A stretch of 11,051 nt of DNA from Byssochlamys sp. IMV 00236 (Eukaryota > Ascomycota > Eurotiomycetes > Eurotiales > Thermoascaceae): the NCBI GenBank assembly GCA_001931875.2, contig MSJH02000298.1:1-11051 (forward strand), read 5' to 3'. The notes under the pieces were generated by a model. It made no database searches. It had not been told where the DNA came from and saw nothing but the letters and a program-made list of their open reading frames with translations. Made by a program: the position numbers and the translations under genes. Positions 1 to 8,716 of this stretch are shown one piece after another. Within the stretch, counting starts at the first letter, position 1. Every line of letters starts with the position of its first letter.

Positions 1-69
1 GTTATTGCCGCAAGTTCAAAACAATAGACAACCAAAAAAAAAAAAAACGTAATCTCGTCGCTTCAACCG

Positions 70-523
70 ATGATTGTTGGATTGCAAAAGCGGCCCTTAG
101 TTTCATATATCTACATCACTGTCAGTTGTAATTCCAGGACTCCAATACACAGAAGAGATTTGAAAAAGAGTATGATAATGAATGAATTACCAAGAGTGAT
201 TGGTGATGCTCAAGGTATCCAATATCTTATATAAAGTGCTATGGTATATAATTTTGCACTTAATACTGACTTTTTGTTTGTAGACTTAATAAACGATTTA
301 GCAAAGGTAGACAAAGCGTGTTTAGTGGTTTTTGATTCGGCGGGTTTGATCACTAACATGAGCGATTTGGAACTATTTATTCGGTATGTGACATGTTATT
401 TTCTAAGCAAAACAATGAACCAACTTTGGCTTCAGTGAGCAACCTAATCTAAAAAAAATCACCATAGAGACTATCGTGCATGATAATCAAGCACATGATT
501 TGGTTAATTTGTTCTACATTTGA
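70..523 (+). CDS. Unrecognised small spliced gene, three exons, 110 residues
   Basis: I do not recognise this protein. A frame starting at ATG 70 can be spliced as 70-214, 284-383 and 436-523. The introns, 215-283 and 384-435, have GTATCC and GTATGTG donors and TAG and CAG acceptors. A CTGAC branch-like motif sits near 268 and a pyrimidine tract precedes the first acceptor. The result is a coherent soluble protein with VDKACLVVFDSAG and LELFIREQPNLKKITIE segments; the latter vaguely resembles a leucine-rich strand but is too short to call. A poly-A tract just before the ATG, and an in-frame stop at 25-27, support this start, but an upstream exon outside the window is possible. An alternative 3' end uses a weak donor at 503 (GTTAAT) and a good pyrimidine-rich acceptor at 609. 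It joins in phase 0 to an exon at 610-753 that contains the string TASWRLNLPIDEP, giving 151 residues. Confidence 0.35.
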
Positions 524-605
524 AAGATTATTTGATGTAGTATACGAATTTATAAAGTACCATCATAATTACACTTGCTGGTTGTTGTAATCATTTTTTT
601 CTTTA

Positions 606-1563
606 TTAGTTCAAATTGCACAGCGCAAAAGACGAGTATACAGCTCTCACTTTAGAGACAATAAACACAAAAGTAGATACTGCTTCTTGGAGATTAAACT
701 TGCCCATTGACGAGCCAAGAAATGGTAGGATCGACCCATGTGTGTTAAAATAACCTCCCACGACCAGCAATTCATAGTGGCCAACAAAGACCGAGATTTC
801 CATGAATTTCTTGTTGGTGTCCGTTTTCCTGGATACCTTCGCAGTAAGGGCTTGGAAAATGCGGTCCAAGGACTGAGCACAATCGCCTTCATATTTGTGG
901 TTGTGATAAAAAATATCGAAGCTTGTTACAAGCAAAGAAAACGTATCAAACTGAATAGTACGGCTGACGAGCTGTTTAACGTGTATCATTGCTTCTTCGA
1001 CACCACAAGTAAAAACACTGAATTGGCATAGGCTTCTTTGTATGAAGTGACTTGGCTGATACGACTGAACATGGGCTCTATTCTATTCTTAGAGGTTGGG
1101 CCAGACAATGTGAACAAATGCTGTAACAAAAAGTTACGGCGAAGATTTATGTTTCTAGGCACTTTTAACATGAAAAAATCTTCTTCAGAATGTCTGCGTT
1201 TAAGTGCTATATATCCTTGGCTTTCAGTGTATGAAGCATGTTGCTGCTGATACTTTTCTTCCATATAAGTCAAGTAGGTAGCGATTTTTTGGGTTTTTTT
1301 GTGTTCAAAACCCGCAATGTTTTGCCTGACTTCAAGATGGTTCTGCAAATCTTTTTTGTACGCTTCCAACTATCAACTTCAATGAAATCAATGGTAATGA
1401 GACAACAACTAACAAAACATTTTGAGGAATTCCTGAAGTAGGCTTCTTGTACTGCAGAAACACATTTTACTTTTATGACTCTAGCTATTTTTGAAGAGAT
1501 TGCACAACGAGTCAAATCAGGATCAGAAGTAAAGGGAAACACTACATGCACCAGAAAATGCAC
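606..1563 (-). pseudogene. Chain of minus-strand reading frames, probably a decayed gene of unknown family
   Basis: Three overlapping open frames on the minus strand (1563-1270, 1369-986 and about 1031-606) follow one another in different phases. Together they cover about 950 bp, equal to some 300 residues. The middle frame is Lys/Arg/Gln-rich with a strongly hydrophilic helix-like start (MEAYKKDLQNHLEVRQN). The last frame is more hydrophobic. I recognise no domain. The frame changes do not fall at obvious GT-AG introns, so I favour frameshift decay over splicing. The first Met of the chain lies inside the left arm of the inverted repeat at 1538-1595, which hints that the chain could belong to the same mobile-element debris. 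Plus-strand frames across the same bases (610-753 and 738-1031) are the competing reading, so even the coding strand is uncertain. Confidence 0.25.
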
Positions 1564-1890
1564 CAGAAATTAGACTAATACTACAGGCACTACCTCTACC
1601 TATTGCTCGTGATGTAATCCAACAAAGCTTTTCACCATTTTGTTTCGTTTCTTTTCAAGAAGAAGAAAGAGATAAAAAAGAAATGTTATTTATTCTAGTT
1701 TTATGTTGTCAGTTTATCAACAAAGATACAAGAACACATGTAATTCACATTTTATGTCAGAAGAGAGTGAACTGGACAAGCCTTAGGTTAGGCAGAGAGT
1801 TTGGTAATGTGAAGTTGTATAGTAACAACATAGGTAGTGCCCCAAGGAAGCGCCCGTAACATTGGCCTATTTTCTGGTGCATACAGTGTT
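1538..1890. mobile_element. Putative 353-bp inverted-repeat element (MITE-like relic)
   Basis: The left arm at 1538-1595 and the right arm at 1832-1890 are imperfect inverted copies. AACACT, two mismatched bases and ATGCACCAGAAAAT at 1538-1559 match the reverse complement of 1869-1890 at 20 of 22 positions. GGCACTACCT at 1586-1595 matches the reverse complement of 1832-1841 exactly, with nearly equal spacing (26 and 27 nt) between the two blocks. Inside the left arm the 12-mer ATGCACCAGAAA is duplicated in tandem (1546-1569). No coding capacity is visible between the arms. A short non-autonomous DNA transposon, or a fragment of a larger one, fits best; target-site duplications were not found. 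Confidence 0.45.
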
Positions 1891-2397
1891 GGCCAATAAA
1901 AAACTTTAGTACTTTGGGGGGTTAATAGGATGAATTATACAAGCTTTTTTATTATTTTGATACTGAGAGATTGAGAAACAAAAGGCGGTCCTTACATCAC
2001 AATAAATAGAAGCACACATCAATGATTTGAGTCAAGACGAAAGAAATGAATGTTGTATGATAGTACAACAAACTGAAAAGCAAGAATAAAAAAAGCTATA
2101 GATAGTATATTACTTAACCTTTACCATCGCATCGAAGCGAAAGACAGTCATTAAAAAGAGCCATAATTAGGACAAATATATCTTTCCAACAGAAATTGCC
2201 ACACACATATACACATGTAGAATAACACGCTTTTGACATTGTAAATATTTCTATGAGGATATGGGATAATGAAAACTTTTATTAAAAGAGCGATATGCGT
2301 GTGTGCCTGATTTCTGTGAAATAAAATTATTAACCCGTGTGAGTTTTTGATTCTTTGTTTTCCCTTTTTCTCTCTCTCTCTCTCTCTCTCTTAAACA
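1564..2397. other. Gene-free spacer upstream of the Nudix gene
   Basis: AT-rich with no open frame worth calling. It holds most of the inverted-repeat relic (to 1890). The remainder, 1891-2368, is low-complexity AT-rich DNA that should include the promoter of the Nudix gene. I see no RNA gene here. Confidence 0.6.
2369..2390 (+). repeat. (TC)11 microsatellite in the 5' leader of the Nudix gene
   Basis: Eleven uninterrupted TC units end seven bases before the ATG at 2398. Pyrimidine-rich tracts are common near transcription starts of fungal genes, so this is likely part of the core promoter or 5' UTR. Length variation between strains is likely. Confidence 0.85.
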
Positions 2398-3316
2398 ATG
2401 ATTCGATCTTCTGCTAGTTTGATCATAGCTGCACCCCTTCCAAAAGAACTATTAAAGCATAATAATCTCGGTTGCAATTACCGTATTTTGATGGTCAAGA
2501 GGTAATCATCAGAAATTGATCAATACGTCATAACTAAACATACAATATAGAAATGCAAAAAGCAGCTTTATTCATGCCCATGTCTATCCTGGTGGTATTG
2601 TTGATAAAGCAGATGGTGAATGGCCACAAACCGAGTAAGAGAGAAAAAGATAATAAAGGAAGGAATTGACAGTATGAAATAGAAAATATTCAACCGAAAA
2701 AATATGCGCTATCCGAGAAACATTTGAAGAATCAGGATTATTCGTGTCTGAACCAAGCATAACTATTCCCGATAGTCAACATTGGCGACACAGGATACAT
2801 CAAGATGCTAGCCAGTTTCGATCCATGTGTGAAAAGTATAAAGTATCACCCGCCGTAGACAAGCTGATTCCATTTGCAAATTGGATCACACCAGAACAAG
2901 AAAAGAAGAGATACAACACGATATTCTTTTTATCCATATTGAAGCAATATGATACTAAAAGAGAGCAAGATGCCTATTTGAACAGCATCGTGGCAGATGG
3001 CACAGAAACACTGTTATTCGACTGGCTCAAGCCCGAAGAAGCTTTGGAGAAATTCGAAAAGAAGGAAATCATTTTGATGCCTCCTCAGTGGTATTCACTC
3101 TATGTCATGTCCAAATGCAAAGACTTTAAGGATTTGGACAAGGTCGGATATGGTATCTTCCGTACAAACCAAGAGCTTATTCCAATCTTACCAAAGCCAC
3201 GACCAAGTGACTTGAAGGATTATCTAGGATATTTAGAGTTTCCAGGCGAGGGACATCGGCTGTATTTTAAGGGTAGTAGACCAATGCAAGGCTACAAGTT
3301 ACAATCAAAGCTTTAA
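2398..3316 (+). CDS. NUDT19-type Nudix hydrolase, predicted peroxisomal CoA diphosphatase
   Basis: Spliced as 2398-2501, 2551-2634 and 2683-3316, this encodes 273 residues. The introns (49 and 48 nt) have GTAATC and GTAAGA donors and TAG acceptors; the first has a TAACTAA-like branch site. Residues 41-50 read FIHAHVYPGG. The Nudix helix core AIRETFEESG lies at residues 72-81, with the metal-binding glutamates E75, E78 and E79. Between the box glycine (G50) and R74 there are about ten residues more than in the standard Nudix spacing, as expected for the NUDT19/RP2 branch, which carries an insertion there. The C-terminus is QSKL, a canonical PTS1 peroxisome signal. Known NUDT19 enzymes cleave CoA and acyl-CoAs to 3',5'-ADP and 4'-phosphopantetheine, so control of peroxisomal CoA is the inferred role. 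The gene converges on the isocitrate dehydrogenase gene, with 120 bp between stop codons. Confidence 0.88.
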
Positions 3317-3321
3317 AAACA

Positions 3322-3327
3322 AATAAA
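3322..3327 (+). terminator. AATAAA polyadenylation signal of the Nudix gene
   Basis: A canonical AATAAA lies six bases after the Nudix stop codon, within the 120-bp gap to the converging gene. Such an early signal implies a very short 3' UTR; a later cryptic signal is possible. Confidence 0.45.
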
Positions 3328-3436
3328 CTCAGTAATAGATCTTGAGCTATACATTGCTCATTATTTTTTAAGGAACAAAGTTGCATATGATGTTTAAAAT
3401 AGTGTACAAAAAGGTTTAATATTTTATATAAATTAC

Positions 3437-5006
<1,570 letters not shown>

Positions 5007-5793
5007 GATGTTTTGGTAAATAGTGGGAAGAAGGAGGGACAAAATCGAAAAAAAAATAAAAAAAAATTTAGTTTCAATTATTAGGCGGGGGTATGTGATG
5101 CTGCTGTCTTTCCAGGGCCAACAAATAAAAAAAATGTTTCTGTCATCATTTTTTACATGTAGATAAAGAGACTACTTGGTAATACTCTCTTTCTGTTGTT
5201 ATTGTTACTCGTTGGTGTATCTCACCACTGTCATTTGTATCTCTCATCTTGACATTGCTTTTGTTTATAATAAAAAGTAAATGGAGGCTTGTACGTCATG
5301 GGTAAATGGTTTAGTCGTATGTCGGAGAGGAGCTCTTTGGAGTTACGGATAAAATAAAGATATATACAATTGTTATCAGATGTAATTCATTTTTATAATA
5401 AACTCAATGTCACTTCTGGTTACTTACTACTAGTCTTTCTCTTGATTGATACACTATTCTCTAGAAAAAATGTGCCTTATTTTTTGGCATAAACCAACAG
5501 CTCTTTAACATGTGACATGTAGAAAAGAGTGTGAAGATGGTACATGCTGAAGTATTTTCAGTGTAAAGAAGACAATTCTAAAAGCCAAGCTTGTGATATA
5601 CCTCTCATCATAACATCGGAAAAAAAATAAGCTGAAGGATCTTGTATTATCATTTATTGACAGAGGGGTGCATAAAAGCAAAAGAAACAATTATGCTTCG
5701 CTTAACTAGTTTAATCCTCGGCAACACAGTACAAATGTAAATTATACAGTTCAAAAGACTATACGCTAGGTGTGAGCCACTTCTCGAGTAACG
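5007..5793. other. Spacer and promoter region of the isocitrate dehydrogenase gene
   Basis: No supported gene lies between the start codon of the dehydrogenase gene and the left end of the Mutator-like element. The first 150 bp upstream of the ATG contain long A/T homopolymer runs (5049-5072 and 5126-5136). They also hold a GGCGGGGG block at 5084-5091 that fits the Mig1/CreA glucose-repressor core (SYGGRG) by letter. That match is short and could be chance, but a carbon-regulated TCA enzyme is a reasonable place for it. From 5400 to 5793 I see nothing beyond AT-rich DNA. Confidence 0.5.
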
Positions 5794-5816
5794 ATAAATA
5801 CCCACAAAAATTTAGT
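5794..5816 (+). repeat. Left terminal inverted repeat of the Mutator-like element
   Basis: Starts ATAAATACCCACAAAAATTT and is 23 bp long. It is identical to the reverse complement of 7586-7608. Weaker similarity (ACAA-A-ATG against ACAAGATG) continues a few bases inward from both ends. Confidence 0.9.
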
Positions 5817-5933
5817 TGTCACAAAATGAAGAATAAATATCCAAGTGGGAACTTGAGTAAAATTTGGCAGTAAATGGTTTAAGAATTGGATGTTTATTTT
5901 TATAATGAAAAAAATGACAAGATAGGACTATTG

Positions 5934-7498
5934 CTATCTTGCATGTCTTGATTGAGGCACAGAACAGACGTTTTCTACAATTGATATTGATTGCTTTAAG
6001 GAGCTTATCAGATTATATAAACCTTCTGGATTATCCTTCAATTGCTTGATCTTTTCACTGCATTTGGCAAGTAAGATACGAACGCTTTGATCCGCACTTT
6101 CTAATATCTCACGGCAGAGAAGGTCTTGGTTATCATGTGGAGTATCAAGTCTTTCTTGCTGAGCAACAAGGGCAGGAGCACGAGGAGAAAAAGGCAGCTT
6201 GGTTACGCGGCTGACCAAAAAATATGCCTACACATCTTTGTTTGATCAGGGCAGCTGCAGTTCTTCAGAAAGCCTTCCTTGGTATCCATCTCATAGAAGA
6301 GGGTATTTTCAGTGAAGGATCTGCACTGGTAGACATTTCCTTCGAGCTATTCTACCATGGAACAGGCTACGTCGTAATCAATGCAGTATGCTGCTCTTTT
6401 CTTTTCTTCGCTGGCTGTCAAACGAAACCCACCAAAATCATGCGCAGCTTTGATTGTATCCTGCCAATAATCTAATGCTACCACTTGGGATAACAAGTAG
6501 ACTAGGCGATCTACACGCAAAGAGCGAGAGCGACCAAGATAGAATGTCTTCAATTAGTTATGATACGATTCTATCAGATTGTTAATGTGGAAAGAAGCAT
6601 TCTATAAATAGACAAAAAAGTTAGATTTTAGTAAACTGGAACAATAAGCATTAATGATTACCTGTCTCCACGCTTTGGACCACAATTCCTTTCTTGGAAG
6701 CCACAAGCTGTTGAAGTACGCAAGGAATACTTCAAATTCCTTATTTTCAGCAAGGAACAGCTGATGAAGCCAGATCGAATGCTTTTGACGTTTCTGAGTA
6801 CATCATGCTATTCAGATTAGCGCGAACACGATCTCTTACCAACGTCGTATCTTGAGTAGACTTGCTTATTTTCACCTAAACGTTACATAATGTTTAACAT
6901 ATACATCAAGCCCATATTTAAAACTTACGTCTCTCTTGATGTGGGTTTTCCACGCACGCTTGCAAAAGATGAGCTTTGTTCATCCTAAGAAGGTTCTTGA
7001 TGGACTCCTAATCCATGTTTTGATTAACATATTCTTCAATCCACTACTTCACTTCGGAAGGAAGTCTATATGAGATAATCTCTTGCACATCACATGGATT
7101 ATGGTCAGGATGCTCCCATCTATACTTCACTTCTACTGCACCGTCAGTCAGGAGATGCCTATTAATATAAGCAAGGCATCCAATCTTGATAGATTCTTTC
7201 GTTCTAGCTTTCTTGATGGATACCTCGCTTTCTTTTCTTTTCTTGGGCTTTCCTGAATGGTCACATTGATATTTGATGGTATGCAATCTCAAAAGGGATG
7301 CAAGAGGTTGACCAAGAAAAGGTTTTGCTTTTCGTTAGTCCAGCTTTGGTGAAGGTTCTAGTTAGCATGTTTTTGTGCAATATTACTGAACCACTCTTCA
7401 AATTCTGCCTCGTTAACAAAACGAATGGTGGCAACTTCGTCATCATATTCAGGAATGATGCGAGTGGTGGGATTATCGTTGATATTAATAATAGGCAT
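5934..7498 (-). pseudogene. Degenerate MULE transposase: zinc-binding N-terminus, SWIM C-terminus, catalytic core lost
   Basis: Reading begins at ATG 7498 (MPIININDNPTTRIIPEYDD). It is broken by in-frame stops at 7358-7360, 7044-7046, 7008-7010, 6554-6556 and 6347-6349. Frameshifts occur near 7290, near 6860 and in a homopolymer near 6220. At 7100-7275 a Cys/His region (YQCDHSGKPKKRKE, then IKIGCLAYINRHLL, then YRWEHPDHNP) looks like the WRKY/GCM-type zinc fold of FAR1-like MULEs. Two introns survive, 6928-6876 and 6661-6602, both GT-AG. The joined stretch LWSKAWRQ-NASFHINNLIESYHN is the conserved region after the DDE core. The SWIM motif CSCPDQTKMCRH lies at 6260-6223. The last frame (6218-5934) is a helical C-terminal tail. 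The catalytic D-D-E segment is absent, so no activity is possible. Confidence 0.85.
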
Positions 7499-7585
7499 AG
7501 TTACTAGCAAAACGCGTAAAACATAACAATTAAAAAATTGTCTTCATATGAGAATAGAGGCAAGCTTCATATACATCTTGTTGTT

Positions 7586-7608
7586 ACTAAATTTTTGTGG
7601 GTATTTAT
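7586..7608 (-). repeat. Right terminal inverted repeat of the Mutator-like element
   Basis: On the plus strand this ends TTTTTGTGGGTATTTAT and is the exact 23-bp inverted partner of 5794-5816. It ends 131 bp before the start codon of the uL15 gene. Confidence 0.9.
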
Positions 7609-7739
7609 TGTCAACGCCACCACCAAGCGTCTGTCTTTAAATCTCGGGCTGTCCAATAAAAATAAAGTCAAGCGGTAGCACTATAGGCAATTACAATCCT
7701 CAACTGGATAAACCCTCCCTTCTCTTTTAGAAAACCGAA
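7609..7739 (+). promoter_or_regulatory. Compact promoter and 5' leader of the uL15 ribosomal protein gene
   Basis: Only 131 bp separate the transposon end from the ATG. The stretch holds a CCAAT box (7653-7657) in an AT-rich context. It also holds AAACCCT (7710-7716), which fits the telobox-like element known from ribosomal-protein promoters of several fungi and plants. A pyrimidine-rich run CCCTCCCTTCTCTTTT (7713-7728) lies just before the ATG and is the likely transcription start region. Assignments are by motif only. Confidence 0.45.
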
Positions 7740-8575
7740 ATGGTAAGTAAAAAAATAAGCTCAAAGGACACATTAAAGTAGAAATGAAGTGAAGAGAAAG
7801 AGTGAGAGAAGATATAAGTATAAAGATGGATGGATGAATGAATTGATGGATGGATGGATGGATGGATGTTTAAAGAGGGGGGAAAGAAGCGATAGATACA
7901 AACAGAGAATCAACACTCATTTATGCACATGTTTAATAAATACAACAAGATGATTTCAATTGGACAATAAACAAGCATTAGGCAAGAAAGAATTAAAGAT
8001 ACAACGATAGCAATAGTCTTCTCCACTCTCTCTTTCCTTCATTTTTATGTGTCAATGGATCATTCAGACTGAACTAAAGATCTTTATAGCCTACCAGACT
8101 TCACCATAACAGAAAGAAGCGTGGACACGTCTCAGCCGGTCACGGTCGTGTTGGCAAGCACAGAAAGCATCCTGGTGGTCGTGGTCTTGCTGGTGGTCAA
8201 CACCATCACCGTACCAACATGGACAAGTACCATCCTGGTTACTTTGGTAAGGTCGGTATGCGTCACTTCCACTTGAAGAAGAACCCTCTCTGGCGTCCTG
8301 TCATCAACCTTGACAAAATCTGGACTCTTGCTGGTGAAGGTGTTCGTGAAAAGTACAAGAACACTGAAAAGGTTCCTGTCATTGATACTCTTCAACATGT
8401 AAGATTTGTTTAATCATATTAGATATACATATACTCATGCCAATAATAGGGTTATGCCAAGGTTTTGGCCAAGGGTACCATCAGCCAACCTGTCATTGTC
8501 CGCACTCGTTATGTTTCTGCTCTCGCTGAAAAGAAGATCAAGGAAGCTGGCGGTGTTGTCGAACTCATTGCTTAA
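7740..8575 (+). CDS. RPL28: 60S ribosomal protein uL15 (yeast Rpl28, human RPL27A)
   Basis: Exons 7740-7742, 8090-8398 and 8450-8575 encode 145 residues, close to the usual 148-149. The first exon is the ATG alone; a 347-nt intron follows (GTAAGT donor, TATAG acceptor), then a 51-nt intron. The N-terminal basic tail has the conserved [20 protein letters not shown] block (residues 12-31), then [20 protein letters not shown], and the family's end GGVVELIA is intact. uL15 is a core large-subunit protein whose tail reaches into rRNA near the E site. Gln38 sits where yeast Cyh2 has the glutamine whose replacement gives cycloheximide resistance, so a sensitive form is predicted. His39 aligns with the histidine hydroxylated in the human protein. 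The long first intron after the ATG is typical of ribosomal protein genes and may affect expression. Confidence 0.96.
7743..8089 (+). other. Long first intron of the uL15 gene
   Basis: At 347 nt it is five to seven times longer than the other introns in the window. It has a GTAAGT donor, an ACTAA branch-like motif (8074-8078) and a TATAG acceptor. It contains the ATGG-type tetranucleotide repeat at 7825-7868. I looked for a box C/D snoRNA: a CTGA occurs at 8069-8072, but no good C box precedes it, so none is called. Confidence 0.85.
7825..7868 (+). repeat. GATG/GGAT tetranucleotide microsatellite in the uL15 intron
   Basis: About eleven tandem copies of the GATG unit, with one interruption (GAATGAATT), lie within the first intron of the ribosomal protein gene and would be transcribed. 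Confidence 0.85.
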
Positions 8576-8582
8576 AGTGTTT

Positions 8583-8588
8583 AATAAA
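8583..8588 (+). terminator. AATAAA polyadenylation signal of the uL15 gene
   Basis: AATAAA lies seven bases after the uL15 stop codon, within the 136-bp gap to the converging RMT2 gene. Confidence 0.45.
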
Positions 8589-8710
8589 CATTTATTGTAT
8601 ATCACAATGACTCTGTGGACTACACATACATGCACGCATATGCGCTCTCAGAAAGGCAATCCTGTTACTGCAGCAACTCAATTTCTATGGCAATGTCTAT
8701 AGTTTGTGTT

Positions 8711-8716
8711 TTTATT
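8711..8716 (-). terminator. AATAAA overlapping the RMT2 stop codon
   Basis: On the minus strand CAATAAAAAC contains both the final CAA codon and TAA stop of RMT2 and a canonical AATAAA, so the signal begins inside the coding sequence. Cleavage downstream would leave a very short 3' UTR. The signal may instead be unused. Confidence 0.35.

Larger units (their letters stand above)
5794..7608 (-). mobile_element. Mutator-like element (MULE), internally deleted, with intact terminal inverted repeats
   Basis: The 1815-bp element is bounded by identical 23-bp inverted repeats. Between them lies a minus-strand transposase relic with the MULE domain order: an N-terminal zinc-binding (WRKY/GCM or FAR1-like) region, then a remnant of the transposase, then a C-terminal SWIM zinc finger. 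Full-length MULE transposases carry a DDE catalytic core of roughly 250-300 residues between the first and last parts. Here only short flanking pieces remain, so a large internal deletion has occurred, probably near 6760-6790. The unit is therefore non-autonomous but keeps the ends a related transposase would recognise. No convincing 8-9 bp target-site duplication is visible next to the repeats (left flank CGAGTAACG, right flank TGTCAACGC). Confidence 0.82.

Noticed and set aside
2369..2390. TC run as a splice-site pyrimidine tract of an upstream intron
   Set aside because: No AG follows before the ATG in a usable position, and no upstream exon with a compatible frame was found.
6347..7360. 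C-to-T type stop codons in the transposase relic as a sign of repeat-induced point mutation
   Set aside because: Several stops could come from CAG, CAA or TGG, but such changes are always among the easiest routes to a stop, so the pattern is biased by what can be seen. One stop at 6347-6349 may be a transversion, and RIP is not established in Mucoromycota.
5785..7617. Target-site duplication of the Mutator-like element
   Set aside because: AACG occurs near both ends (5790-5793 and 7613-7616), but it is not at the same distance from the repeats. The adjacent 9-mers do not match.
7743..8089. Box C/D snoRNA inside the uL15 intron
   Set aside because: A CTGA D-box-like sequence is present, but no matching C box or terminal stem was found; the nearest TGATGG is part of the microsatellite.
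8132..8413. Minus- and plus-strand frames over the uL15 exon as extra genes
   Set aside because: They are shadows of the strongly conserved ribosomal protein frame and show repetitive Thr/Val composition typical of antisense reading.
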